Origin: Pseudomonas sp. 30_B
GTDB taxonomy: Bacteria > Pseudomonadota > Gammaproteobacteria > Pseudomonadales > Pseudomonadaceae
Reading direction: 5' to 3'
Length of the DNA: 64,000 nucleotides
NCBI RefSeq assembly: GCF_017491605.1
Contig: NZ_JAFGYY010000008.1
Span: 1 to 64,000, forward strand
Shown: positions 53,796-62,644 of the stretch, in pieces
Position numbering within the stretch: the first letter of the stretch is position 1
Layout: the number at the start of each line of letters is the position of its first letter
Translations under genes and position numbers: made by a program
Notes under the pieces: generated by a model
What the model saw: only the letters and a program-made list of their open reading frames with translations
What the model was told of the DNA's origin: nothing
Database searches by the model: none

Positions 53796-55154
53796 ATGCG
53801 CAGTCGTAACGCGGCACTATGGAGCGGTGTATTTATCGCAGCATCATGCGCCCATGGGCAGGCCATGACACTGACCGAGGCTATACAAAGCACACTGCAA
53901 TACCACCCGGAAATCAGCCAGAGCGTAAACAGCCGCCTGACTGCGGACGAGGAACTGAAGTTTGCCAGGGGTGGCTATCTTCCAACCGTCGACCTTCTGC
54001 TCGGCTACGGCCGGGAGAACACCGACAGTCCCTCCACCCGCGCCCAGGGCGACCACAATGACGAAACCATGAACCGCGGCGAGTCCGAAATCCGCCTGCG
54101 GCAGATGCTGTTCGACGGTTTCGGCACTCCCAACGAGGTCAAGCGCAACGAGGCCAACGTCAACTCCAAGGCCTTCCGTATCCTCGGCACCTCGGAGAAC
54201 GCCGCCCTGCGCACCGTCGAGGTCTACCTCGACGTGCTCAAGCGCCGCGAGATGGTGGCGCTGGCGAAGAACAACCTGCAGGCCCACGAACGCATCGGTG
54301 ACCAGATCCGCCTGCGCAGCGAGCGTGGCGTCGGCAGCACCGCCGACAACGACCAGGCCATCGCCCGTCTGGCCCTGGCGCAGAACAACCTCTACACCGA
54401 AGAGGTGAACCTGGCCGATGCCGAAGCCAGCTTCTATAGCGCCACCGGACGGATGCCGGACCAGCTGGAGTCTCCCTCCACCGTCAAGGCGGAAGTACCG
54501 CCGGACCTGCTGGCGGCACGGCAGAACATGCTCAGCGACAACCCGCTGCTCAAATCCGCCCAGGCCGACGTGAACGCCGCCGAAGCCCAGTACGAGGCCG
54601 CCAAGGCGCCCTTCTACCCGCGCTTCGACGCCGAACTGGCCAAGAGCGCCAACAACAACATCGACGGCGAGGAAGGCCATTTCAACCAGTGGCAAGCCCA
54701 GGTGGTGATGCGCTACAACCTGTTCAACGGGATGCGCGACAAGGCCCACCTGAACGCTACCTCGCATGAGATCAACGAGGCCCAGGACATCCGCAACAAC
54801 GCCCTGCGCCTGATCAACGAGAACCTCTCGCTGGCCTGGGACGCGATGGAGAACGCCAAGAAACAGACCCAGCCGGCCCGCGAATACGCCGACTACACCC
54901 GCAAGGTGCGTGAGGCGTACCAGCAGCAGTTCACCCTCGGCCAGCGCACCCTGCTCGACCTGCTGGACAGCGAGAACGAACTGTTCACCGCCAACCGCCG
55001 CTATACCGAGGTCCGCTACACCGAGGAGTACTCGATGTACCGCGTGCTCGCCAGCATGGGTTACCTGCTCAAGTCCCAGCACGTGGTGGCGCCGCACGAA
55101 GCCGTGGCCCTCACGGATGTGAAGAACGAGGCACGCCTGCCTGATCTGAAATAA
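53796..55154 (+). CDS. TolC-family outer-membrane channel of a type I secretion system
   Basis: 452 residues. Signal peptide ending SCAHGQA (about 23), then TolC-type duplicated helical hairpins: MTLTEAIQSTLQYHPEISQS near the N-terminus and LGQRTLLDLLDSENELFTANRRY in the second half. Trimeric outer-membrane duct for the adhesin. LapE/BapB-like. Followed by the ABC and HlyD genes on the same strand. Confidence 0.92.
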   Translation: MRSRNAALWSGVFIAASCAHGQAMTLTEAIQSTLQYHPEISQSVNSRLTADEELKFARGGYLPTVDLLLGYGRENTDSPSTRAQGDHNDETMNRGESEIRLRQMLFDGFGTPNEVKRNEANVNSKAFRILGTSENAALRTVEVYLDVLKRREMVALAKNNLQAHERIGDQIRLRSERGVGSTADNDQAIARLALAQNNLYTEEVNLADAEASFYSATGRMPDQLESPSTVKAEVPPDLLAARQNMLSDNPLLKSAQADVNAAEAQYEAAKAPFYPRFDAELAKSANNNIDGEEGHFNQWQAQVVMRYNLFNGMRDKAHLNATSHEINEAQDIRNNALRLINENLSLAWDAMENAKKQTQPAREYADYTRKVREAYQQQFTLGQRTLLDLLDSENELFTANRRYTEVRYTEEYSMYRVLASMGYLLKSQHVVAPHEAVALTDVKNEARLPDLK

Positions 55155-55166
55155 GAAAGTCGCACA

Positions 55167-55214
55167 CGGCCGCCCTCCGTACCCCCGTGCCATCCGGCAC
55201 CGGGGTGGCGGTCG
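55167..55214 (+). other. Hairpin between TolC and ABC genes
   Basis: ACCCCCGTGCC-atcc-GGCACCGGGGT (one mismatch) extended by CGGCCGCC/GGCGGTCG, in the 157-base gap. No T-run; could attenuate or stabilise the operon mRNA. Confidence 0.45.
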
Positions 55215-55311
55215 TGAAGCGATACGACAGAGGGCGCGGAACCGTCGTGCGGCGATAGGCCGGCACCCCGCGGGGGGCGACCGGCGGCGACTGGGCCCGG
55301 GAGGAAGTAGC

Positions 55312-57480
55312 GTGACCATGATCATCCAGGAGCGCGGCGTACCCGCGCCCGGCGACCCACGCCTGAGCCATGACGACCCTCTGCTCGACGGTCTGCTGAT
55401 CCTCTGCCGCCTGCACGGCTGCACGGTCAGCCGCAACACCCTGGCCGCCGGCCTGCCGCTGCCCGACCAGCGCCTGTCCGCCAGCCTGCTGCCCCGTGCG
55501 GCGGCTCGCGCCGGGCTGCAAGGCCGCCTGCTGCGCCGTGAACTGAAGAGCATCTCCAGCCTCAACCTGCCGGTGCTGCTGCTGCTCAACGACGGCCGCA
55601 GCGCCGTGCTGCGCCAATGGCGCGACGACGGCCAGGCGCTGATCCTGCCCTGCGAGACCGAAGGTGGCGAGCAGTCCGTCGGCGCCGAAGAACTGGCCGC
55701 CCAGTACAGCGGCCAGGCCCTGTTCGCCCGCCCGCGCCACGAACTGGAGGCCGCGCGCAAACCGCTGGTGCCGCGGGTGGAAGCCTGGTTCCGCGACACC
55801 CTCGGGCTGTCGCGCTGGCTGTATACCGACGCCCTGGTGGCCAGCCTGCTGATCAACCTGCTGGGCATGCTGGTGCCGCTGTTCGTCATGCAGACCTATG
55901 ACCGCGTGGTGCCCAACCAGGCGCTCTCGACGCTCTGGGTGCTGGCCGCCGGTCTGCTGCTGGGGACGATGTTCGAACTGCTGCTGCGGGTACTGCGTTC
56001 CAACCTGCTGGACATGGCCGGCAAGAAGACTGACGTGGTGCTCTCGGCGACCCTGTTCGAACGCATCACCGGCATGTCGATGGTGGCCAAGCCCGAGACG
56101 GTCGGCGGCTTTGCCCAGAGCATCCATGACTTCCAGGGCCTGCGTGAATTCCTCACCGCGCTGACCCTGACCAGCCTGATCGACCTGCCCTTCTCGCTGC
56201 TGATGATCCTGGTCATCGGCCTGCTCGGCGGCTGGCTCATCGCGATCCCGCTGCTGGCCTTCCCGATCACCATCGTCTTCGCCCTGATCATCCAGAGCCG
56301 CCTGCGCGACACGGTGCAGAAGAGCCTGACCCTGGGCGCCGAGCGCCAGGCACTGCTGATCGAAACCCTCGGTGGCCTGGAAACCCTCAAGGCCTGCGGC
56401 GCCGAGAGCGAGCGCCAGTACCGCTGGGAAAGCACCCACGGCGCCCTCGCCCGCCTGGACAACCACGCCCGCTTCCTCTCCGCCCTGGCCACCAACGGCA
56501 CCCTGTTCCTGCAGCAGTTCGCCGGCTTGGCGATGATCTGCGCCGGGGTCTACAGCATTCTCGACGGCAACCTCAGCGTCGGCGCGCTGGTCGCCAGCTA
56601 CATGCTCAACAGCCGCGTGCTCGCCCCACTGGGGCAGATCGCCGGGCTGATCACCCGCTACCAGCAGGCGCGCCTGACCATGACCAGCACCGACGCGCTG
56701 ATGGCCCTGCCGCAGGAGCGCCAGCCGCGCCAGCGTCCGCTGGAACGCACGCAACTGCACGGCGCCCTGGAAGTCCGCCAGCTCAGTTTCAGCTACCAGG
56801 GCCAGACCACCCCCGCCCTGAACCACATCAGCCTGCGCCTGGCGCCCGGCGAGAAGGTCGGCATCATCGGCAAGAGCGGCTCCGGCAAGAGCACCTTCGG
56901 CCGCCTGCTGATGGGTTTCTACCAGCCCGACGAAGGACAGATCCTGCTCGACGGCCTGGACCTGCGGCAGATCGACGTCGCCGACCTGCGCCAGCAGATC
57001 GGCTACGTCGCCCATGACCTGCCGCTGCTGGCCGGCAGCCTGCGCGACAACCTCACCCTCGGCGCACGCTACATCAGCGATGCGCGGATGCTGGAAGTGG
57101 CCGAGCTGACCGGGGTCAGCGAGCTGGCCCGGCAGCACCCGGCCGGCTTCGACCGTCCGGTGGGCGAGCGTGGCCAACTGCTCTCCGGTGGCCAGCGTCA
57201 GGCCGTGCTGATGGCTCGTGCCATGCTGCTCGACCCGCCGATCCTGCTGCTGGACGAGCCCACCAGCGCCATGGACAACAGCAGCGAGGAAATCCTCCGC
57301 AAGCGTCTCCACGAAGCCTGCCGCGACAAGACCCTGCTGCTGGTCACCCACCGTACCTCGATGCTCAGCCTGGTCGACCGCCTGCTGGTGCTCGACAGCG
57401 GCCGCATCGTCGCCGACGGGCCGAAAGACGCGGTCATCGAAGCATTGCGCAAGGGCCACGTTGGCCCGGCAGCGGGGTAA
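55312..57480 (+). CDS. Type I secretion ABC transporter (LapB-like)
   Basis: 722 residues from GTG at 55312 (GAGGAAG 5-10 bases upstream); the ATG two codons on is an alternative. N-terminal C39-like domain (about 15-140) lacking the protease catalytic arrangement, as in exporters of unprocessed RTX adhesins. Exporter membrane domain about 165-440; NBD with Walker A GKSGSGKST (about 523), LLSGGQRQAVLMARAM, Walker B ILLLDEPTSAMD, H-loop LVTHRTS. Powers adhesin export with the TolC and HlyD partners; 5 bases separate it from the HlyD gene. Confidence 0.94.
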   Translation: MTMIIQERGVPAPGDPRLSHDDPLLDGLLILCRLHGCTVSRNTLAAGLPLPDQRLSASLLPRAAARAGLQGRLLRRELKSISSLNLPVLLLLNDGRSAVLRQWRDDGQALILPCETEGGEQSVGAEELAAQYSGQALFARPRHELEAARKPLVPRVEAWFRDTLGLSRWLYTDALVASLLINLLGMLVPLFVMQTYDRVVPNQALSTLWVLAAGLLLGTMFELLLRVLRSNLLDMAGKKTDVVLSATLFERITGMSMVAKPETVGGFAQSIHDFQGLREFLTALTLTSLIDLPFSLLMILVIGLLGGWLIAIPLLAFPITIVFALIIQSRLRDTVQKSLTLGAERQALLIETLGGLETLKACGAESERQYRWESTHGALARLDNHARFLSALATNGTLFLQQFAGLAMICAGVYSILDGNLSVGALVASYMLNSRVLAPLGQIAGLITRYQQARLTMTSTDALMALPQERQPRQRPLERTQLHGALEVRQLSFSYQGQTTPALNHISLRLAPGEKVGIIGKSGSGKSTFGRLLMGFYQPDEGQILLDGLDLRQIDVADLRQQIGYVAHDLPLLAGSLRDNLTLGARYISDARMLEVAELTGVSELARQHPAGFDRPVGERGQLLSGGQRQAVLMARAMLLDPPILLLDEPTSAMDNSSEEILRKRLHEACRDKTLLLVTHRTSMLSLVDRLLVLDSGRIVADGPKDAVIEALRKGHVGPAAG

Positions 57481-57485
57481 TCGCC

Positions 57486-58838
57486 ATGCAGTTCTCCCAA
57501 TCGATCCGCGACTACCTCGGCGGCAACGGCGCCCGCGACACTGAGTTCATGCCCGAGGTCCAGGGCACCTTGCTGGAAGACTCGCCCAACGCCACCCGCA
57601 TCACCCTCTGGGCAGCCTTCGCCCTGCTGGTGGTGGCCATCGTCTGGGCCTATTTCGCCGACATCGAGGAAGTGACCAAGGGCGAAGGCAAGGCCATCCC
57701 CTCCTCCAAGGTGCAGACCATCCAGAACCTGGAAGGCGGCATCGTCTCGGAAATCTTCGTTCGCGAAGGCCAGGTGGTGAACAAGAACCAGCCGCTGCTG
57801 CGCCTGGACGACACCCGCTTCGTCTCCAACAAGGGCGAAACCGAAGCCGACCGCAACTCCCTCGAAGCCCGCGTCGAGCGCCTGAGCGCAGAAGCCGAAG
57901 GCCGCGAACCGGTGTTCACCGATGCGCTGAAGAAAGACGCTCCACAGGTGGTGGAAGACCAGCTGGCCCTCTACCAGACCCGCCAGCAGCGCCAGAACAG
58001 CGAGCAGAACATCCTCCAGGAACAGCTGCGGCAGAAGAGCCAGGAACTCCAGGAGTTCCGCGCCAAGCAACAGCAGTACCGCTCGAGCCTCGGCCTGGTG
58101 CAGCAGGAGATCAACATGTCCGAGCCGTTGGTGAAAAGCGGCGCCGTCTCTCCCGTGGAGCTGCTGCGCCTGCGCCGCAGCGCCGTGGAGATCAACGGCG
58201 ACCTCAACGCCACCAGCCTGGCCATTCCCCGCGCGGAAGCGGCGGTGAACGAAATCCAGCGCAAGGTCGAGGAGTCGAAGCTGGGCTTTCGCAGCGACGC
58301 GCTGAAGGAGCTCAACGAAGTCCGTACCGACTTCAACAAACTCACCGCCACCAGCCGCGCCATCGACGACAAGGTCAATCGCACCCTGGTGGTCTCGCCC
58401 ATGCGCGGCATCGTCAAGCAGCTCAAGGTCAACACCATCGGCGGCGTGGTGCAGCCGGGCAGCGACATGATCGAAATCGTCCCGCTGGAGGACAACCTGC
58501 TGGTGGAAGCGCGGGTGCGCCCGCAGGACATCGCCTTCCTCCACCCCGGGCAAAGCGCCACGGTGAAATTCACCGCCTACGACTACACCATCTACGGCGG
58601 GCTCAAGGCCAAGCTGGAGCTGATCAGCGCCGACACCATCACCGACGACAAGGGCAACAGCTTCTATCTGATCCAGGTGCGCACCGACAAGAACCACCTG
58701 GGCACCGACGCCAAGCCGCTGCTGATCATCCCCGGCATGGTGGCGACGGTGGACATCATCACCGGTGAGAAGAGCGTGCTCGATTACATCCTCAAGCCGG
58801 TGCTCAAGGCTCGGTGGGAAGCGTTGCGGGAGCGGTGA
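57486..58838 (+). CDS. HlyD-family membrane fusion protein (LapC-like)
   Basis: 450 residues. Short cytoplasmic N-terminus, one membrane helix (about 38-58, LWAAFALLVVAIVWAYFAD), lipoyl half GIVSEIFVREGQVVNKNQPLLRLDD, long Gln/Glu-rich coiled coil (about 150-290), second lipoyl half and beta-barrel (LVVSPMRGIVKQLKVNTIGGVVQPG). Ends VLKPVLKARWEALRER as usual for T1SS adaptors. Third gene of the secretion operon. Confidence 0.94.
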   Translation: MQFSQSIRDYLGGNGARDTEFMPEVQGTLLEDSPNATRITLWAAFALLVVAIVWAYFADIEEVTKGEGKAIPSSKVQTIQNLEGGIVSEIFVREGQVVNKNQPLLRLDDTRFVSNKGETEADRNSLEARVERLSAEAEGREPVFTDALKKDAPQVVEDQLALYQTRQQRQNSEQNILQEQLRQKSQELQEFRAKQQQYRSSLGLVQQEINMSEPLVKSGAVSPVELLRLRRSAVEINGDLNATSLAIPRAEAAVNEIQRKVEESKLGFRSDALKELNEVRTDFNKLTATSRAIDDKVNRTLVVSPMRGIVKQLKVNTIGGVVQPGSDMIEIVPLEDNLLVEARVRPQDIAFLHPGQSATVKFTAYDYTIYGGLKAKLELISADTITDDKGNSFYLIQVRTDKNHLGTDAKPLLIIPGMVATVDIITGEKSVLDYILKPVLKARWEALRER

Positions 58839-58846
58839 GACATACT

Positions 58847-58912
58847 TTCGCGAGCAAGCTCGCTCCTACATGAAGAGCACCGTCACCTGTAGGAGCGAGC
58901 TTGCTCGCGAAC
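58847..58912. repeat. Inverted REP doublet
   Basis: TTCGCGAGCAAGCTCGCTCC at 58847-58866 and inverse at 58889-58912, between convergent HlyD and soxR genes. Confidence 0.85.
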
Positions 58913-58918
58913 CCTCCA

Positions 58919-59380
58919 TCACTCGTCCCCTCGCCAATGCGCTCCCGGTCCCTCCTCCGCCAGCCGATCCCCCGGATTGCGCAGCGGGCAAGCCTCCATC
59001 GACAGACAACCGCAGCCGATACAGCCGTCCAGCTGATCGCGCAACAACAGCAATTTCTCGATCCGCTCATTCAGATCATCCCGCCAGCGCGCCGACAATC
59101 GCGCCCAGTCCGCCGCCGTCGGGCTGTGGCCCCTGGGCAGTGAATCCAGCGCCGCGGCAATTTCCCCCAGGGGAATGCCAACCCTTTGCGCGACCTTGAT
59201 CACCGCCACCCGCCGCAGCGTGTCGCGCGGATAACGACGCTGGTTGCCGGCATTGCGGCTGCTGCTGATCAGCCCCTTGGCCTCGTAGAAATGCAGGGCC
59301 GAAACCGCCACGCCAGCGCGCCTGGCCAGCTCGCCGACACTCAGCTCCCGATGGAGCGAACAGGAAGAAGATTCTTTCAT
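58919..59380 (-). CDS. soxR: SoxR redox-sensing regulator
   Basis: 153 residues. MerR-family helix-turn-helix ([25 protein letters not shown]), dimerisation helix, and the SoxR cluster motif [12 protein letters not shown] (about 119-130) binding [2Fe-2S]. In Pseudomonas SoxR responds to redox-active compounds such as phenazines and switches on a few efflux and monooxygenase genes rather than soxS. Divergent from 59454-59810 with the operator between. Confidence 0.96.
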   Translation of the reverse strand: MKESSSCSLHRELSVGELARRAGVAVSALHFYEAKGLISSSRNAGNQRRYPRDTLRRVAVIKVAQRVGIPLGEIAAALDSLPRGHSPTAADWARLSARWRDDLNERIEKLLLLRDQLDGCIGCGCLSMEACPLRNPGDRLAEEGPGAHWRGDE

Positions 59381-59386
59381 GGGCTA

Positions 59387-59417
59387 TTGACCTCAACTTA
59401 AGTTGAGGTTTTACCCT
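59387..59417 (+). promoter_or_regulatory. SoxR box within a long-spacer promoter
   Basis: Perfect 18-base palindrome CCTCAACTTAAGTTGAGG at 59391-59408. A TTGACC -35 (59387-59392) and a TACCCT -10 (59412-59417) flank it with a 19-base spacer, the overlong spacing SoxR/MerR regulators correct when active. Drives the plus-strand gene; the palindrome also lies 11 bases before the soxR start. Confidence 0.88.
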
Positions 59418-59453
59418 CGCCGGGCATTCGGTTCAAGACAGGAGCCAAGAACC

Positions 59454-59810
59454 ATGACCCAGCCCAGCCTGACCCACACCTGCGTGGACAATCCGCATTT
59501 CGTCCTGCAGATCGAGATCGGCGTGACGCCGCAGCAGCGCGCACAGATCGCCGCGAAACTGGGTGACTACCTGGAGCATCTCCAGCAACTCTTCCACCAG
59601 CGCCCCGGCTACCTCACCAGCGAACTGCACGCCGAAGGCGAACCGCAACGCCTGGTCGGCCGCCTGCACTGGCGCCGCCGGGAAGACTGGGAAGCCGCCT
59701 GGGATTGCCGCAGCACCGCCAGTGACCTGTTCGCCGACAGCCTGCTCAAGCTCGGTGCGCGGAGTATTCGATTCGGCAGCGGGGAGACCGGGATGGAGCA
59801 CCCGCTGTGA
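59454..59810 (+). CDS. Antibiotic-biosynthesis-monooxygenase-like small protein (SoxR target)
   Basis: 118 residues from the ATG at 59454 (CAGGAG upstream). Ferredoxin-like ABM fold suggested by the HFVLQIEIGVTPQQRAQIAAKLGDYLEHLQQLFHQRPGYLTSELH pattern, as in small quinone/heme-type monooxygenases. In P. aeruginosa a gene of this type next to soxR is a SoxR target. Substrate unknown; a role against redox-cycling compounds is inferred from control. Confidence 0.8.
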   Translation: MTQPSLTHTCVDNPHFVLQIEIGVTPQQRAQIAAKLGDYLEHLQQLFHQRPGYLTSELHAEGEPQRLVGRLHWRRREDWEAAWDCRSTASDLFADSLLKLGARSIRFGSGETGMEHPL

Positions 59811-59888
59811 ACAGCCGATAGCGGCGAAGGATTTCCGCCCTGCGCGCGGAATCGCTCCCACGGTACCGGGACCCGGCGGCGCATTTTT

Positions 59889-59968
59889 TGTAGGAGCGAG
59901 CTTGCTCGCGAACCGCCCGAACACCGAAATGGCCGGCGAATCCGTTCGCGAGCAAGCTCGCTCCTACA
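59889..59968. repeat. Inverted REP doublet overlapping the GNAT stop codon
   Basis: TGTAGGAGCGAGCTTGCTCG at 59889-59908 and inverse ending at 59967. The TAG stop of the minus-strand GNAT gene (59964-59966) is part of the second unit. Confidence 0.85.
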
Positions 59969-60410
59969 CAGAGCCACCCGGCAGGCTCATGTGCAACAAC
60001 GGGAACGGTCGCCCCTCCCCATCGGTGGGCGAACATCCGGTCTGCACGAAGCCGTAGTGCAGATAGAACCCCACCGCCTGCGGGTTCTGCTCATTGACGT
60101 CGACACTCAGCGAGTCGCGCGACTCGCGCAGGAAATCGAGCAGCCGGGTGCCGATGCCCTGGCCGCGCACCTTGGGATCGATGAAGAGCATTTCCACATG
60201 GTTCTCGTTGAGCCCGATGAAGCCCAGCGGCTGGTCGTCGCTGTCCACCGCCACCCACACCTCGACGGCGGGCAGGTACAGGTCGCGGACCTGCGGCAGC
60301 AGCGCGTCGATATCCGACGCCTGGAGGAAGTGATGGGTGGCGCGCACGGCGCGCAGCCAGATGTCGAGCAGGCGCGGATTGTCCGCGGCGATGCGTTGGC
60401 GAATGAGCAT
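59964..60410 (-). CDS. GNAT-family N-acetyltransferase
   Basis: 148 residues from the ATG at 60408-60410; 25 further upstream codons are open but not supported. Acetyl-CoA loop VRGQGIGTRLLDFL (motif A) and C-terminal NPQAVGFYLHYGFVQTG are typical; resembles YjaB-type enzymes. Substrate unknown. The last codons and stop are provided by a REP arm, so the C-terminus may have been altered by REP insertion. Confidence 0.88.
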   Translation of the reverse strand: MLIRQRIAADNPRLLDIWLRAVRATHHFLQASDIDALLPQVRDLYLPAVEVWVAVDSDDQPLGFIGLNENHVEMLFIDPKVRGQGIGTRLLDFLRESRDSLSVDVNEQNPQAVGFYLHYGFVQTGCSPTDGEGRPFPLLHMSLPGGSV

Positions 60411-60586
60411 GAAATCATCCCGATTCAGCTGATCAACAAGGAATAGCACGCCAGCAGTGGGCGGCCGTAGGAGCGTCGGCAGCATGAATGCCCGCTTCGC
60501 GATTCAACGCCTGGGCGGAGCACGGCAGAGGCAGCCGGAAAAGAAGGGACGTCGATCCTAACCAGCCTTTCCCGGCGGGTAAAGCC

Positions 60587-62197
60587 TCACTCGCGGTGCC
60601 AGCGCCAGCCGTCTTCCCTGCACTCCAGGCGCGCCTCCAGTTCCAGCCGGGCAAGGAACGCGTCGTCGTGGGAGACCACCAGCAGCGCCCCCCTGTATTG
60701 CCGCAGCAGGGTCTCCAGCGCCTCGCGGGACGCCAGGTCCAGGTGGTTGTCCGGCTCGTCCAGCAACAGCAGCTGCGCCGGTTGTTCCGCGTAGATTTCG
60801 CACGCCAGCGCCGCCTTCAATCGCTCGCCGCCGCTCAGCACGCCGGCCGGCTGATCGACCCGCGCGGCGGGCAATCCCAGTTGCGCCAGTCGCGTGCGCA
60901 GCACGGACTGCCCCACCACTCGATTGCGCGCCTGCAGTTGCTCCAGCACCGAGCGCCCGGGCAGCAGCGCCGTCAGATGCTGATCCAGATAGGCACCGCG
61001 CACCTTCACCTCGCACGCACCGGACACGGGGCTCAGCTGGCCGGCCACAATCCTGAGCAAGGTCGACTTGCCGCTGCCATTGCCTCCGATCACCGCCACG
61101 CGGCGCGGCCCCATGAGTTGCAGATCCAGCGGCGCGGCATTGCCGAACGGCAAGCGTACCGCCTCCAGCGAGAGTACGCCGCGCTGCTCGGGCAGCTCGC
61201 AGTCCGGTGCGTTGAGCACCACCTCGACCGCCTCGCGCAGCTGCCCGAATGCCTCCCGCACCTCGCGCGCCAGCTGCTCGCGGCGATCGCCGTGCTGGGT
61301 GTTCAGGCGGGCGATGCTGGCCTGACTACGCTCCTTTTGCCGGTCGACGAGGATCTTCGCCTGGTTGGCCTCACGCGCTTCCTTCCGTCCTTTTGCCTGC
61401 CGATGTTCCTGGCGCTCGCGCTGCTCCTGCATCGCCCGTAGCTGCCGGTCGCGCTCCAGCTTGCGGTGCTGCAATTGGCGCTGCGCGTTGTCCTGCTCCT
61501 GCTGGCGAACGTCGCGATAGAAGCCGTAGCCGCCGGCGTAGCTGCGCAGCCCGGCGCAAGACAGTTCGACGATGCGCGGCAGGTCGTCCAGCAGCAGGCG
61601 GTCATGACTGATCAGTACCACCCCGCCGCGCCAGCGCTGCAACTGTTCACGAAGCGCTTCGCGCCCGGCACGGTCGAGGTGGTTGCTCGGCTCGTCGAGG
61701 ATCAACCAGTCCGCTCCGCTGAGCCAGGCGCCGAGCAGCGCGACCCGCGTGCACTCGCCGCCGCTCAGTTGTGCGGCCGGCGTGTCGGGTCGCAGGTGCC
61801 CAAGTCCGCTGACTGCCAACTCGGCCTCCAGGCGCGCGCAGATATCCCAGCGCCCGTCGAGGCACTCGAAATCGGTGGGGTCGACGCCGCCTGCCTCGAC
61901 CCGCGCCAGCGCATCCAGCAAGGGCTGTACGCCGGCAAGATCGGCCACGCTGCGAAACGCCTGCGGTTCGATGCGTTGTGGCAGGTAATGCGCAGGCCCC
62001 GAACGCAGGCAGCGCCCGCCGCTGGGCTGCAGCTGGCCGGCCATGATGCGCGCCAGCACGGACTTGCCCGCGCCATTACGCCCGACCAGCGCGGTGCGGC
62101 GATCGTCGAAGGTTTCGTTGAGGTCGCTCAGCAGCGGTTCGCCACTGGGCAGATGGAACGAGACGCCGTGCAGCGCCAGGGTGAGAGGGCTCGTCAT
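60587..62197 (-). CDS. ABC-F family ATPase
   Basis: 536 residues, two ABC domains and no membrane segment. First domain: Walker A GRNGAGKSV (Val in place of the usual Thr/Ser), LSGGECTRVALL, WLILDEPSNHLD. A charged linker (about 240-320; QQEQDNAQRQLQHRKLERDRQL) follows. Second domain: GGNGSGKST, LSGGERLKAAL, LLLLDEPDNHLD. ABC-F proteins act on ribosomes (translation or antibiotic protection). Close to the Uup/YheS-like bacterial group; specific role unknown. Single gene. Confidence 0.9.
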   Translation of the reverse strand: MTSPLTLALHGVSFHLPSGEPLLSDLNETFDDRRTALVGRNGAGKSVLARIMAGQLQPSGGRCLRSGPAHYLPQRIEPQAFRSVADLAGVQPLLDALARVEAGGVDPTDFECLDGRWDICARLEAELAVSGLGHLRPDTPAAQLSGGECTRVALLGAWLSGADWLILDEPSNHLDRAGREALREQLQRWRGGVVLISHDRLLLDDLPRIVELSCAGLRSYAGGYGFYRDVRQQEQDNAQRQLQHRKLERDRQLRAMQEQRERQEHRQAKGRKEAREANQAKILVDRQKERSQASIARLNTQHGDRREQLAREVREAFGQLREAVEVVLNAPDCELPEQRGVLSLEAVRLPFGNAAPLDLQLMGPRRVAVIGGNGSGKSTLLRIVAGQLSPVSGACEVKVRGAYLDQHLTALLPGRSVLEQLQARNRVVGQSVLRTRLAQLGLPAARVDQPAGVLSGGERLKAALACEIYAEQPAQLLLLDEPDNHLDLASREALETLLRQYRGALLVVSHDDAFLARLELEARLECREDGWRWHRE

Positions 62198-62364
62198 ATG
62201 CCATCCAGATTGATGCCGGAAATCCCCCAGGCAGAACCCGGGACGGAAACGGGCCGTGAAACCACGGCGGCATCAATTGCGCATCGGACGAACACCTCGC
62301 GAAGTGAAATGAGGGTGCAGTATAACAATCCTGCGCCCGTGGCAGGAACGCCGGCCTGCCGGCC

Positions 62365-62392
62365 GGTTCGCGGGCATGGCCCGCTCCTACGA
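62365..62392. repeat. REP palindrome
   Basis: GGTTCGCGGGCATGGCCCGC followed by TCCTACGA, in the 447-base gene-free stretch 62198-62644. Confidence 0.75.
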
Positions 62393-62400
62393 GATCAAGA

Positions 62401-62536
62401 GCCCCTCACCCTAACCCTGGCTGCGCGCCCCGCTCCTCAAGCGGGAGAGGGGACCGTCCGGTGCAGGATGAAACCATGACGTCAGCTGGCACGATCTGCC
62501 CCCTCTCCCTCTGGGAGAGGGCTGGGGTGAGGGGGC
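62401..62536. repeat. MITE-like palindromic repeat (CCCTCACCCTAACCCT type)
   Basis: Ends GCCCCTCACCCTAACCCT and AGGGCTGGGGTGAGGGGGC are inverted; inner GCGGGAGAGGGGA and CCCCTCTCCCTCTGGG arms also pair. A palindrome widely seen in proteobacterial intergenic DNA. No transposase. Apart from this and the two REPs, 62198-62644 holds nothing I can identify. Confidence 0.7.
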
Positions 62537-62599
62537 GTGTCGGCACAGATTGTCCAGAAGAAGACAGTTGCTCCTGCAAGAGACGCGCGGTGCCAAATT

Positions 62600-62641
62600 G
62601 TAGGAGCGTGCCATGCACGCGATGGCGGACAAGGTCCGCCG
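62600..62641. repeat. Degenerate REP pair
   Basis: TGTAGGAGCGTGCCATGCAC and GGCGGACAAGGTCCGCC, 4 bases from the stop of the DTW gene. Confidence 0.6.
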
Positions 62642-62644
62642 TTG

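Noticed and set aside
62401..62536. Insertion sequence
   Set aside because: Inverted ends are present but there is no room for a transposase; it fits a small non-autonomous palindromic repeat.
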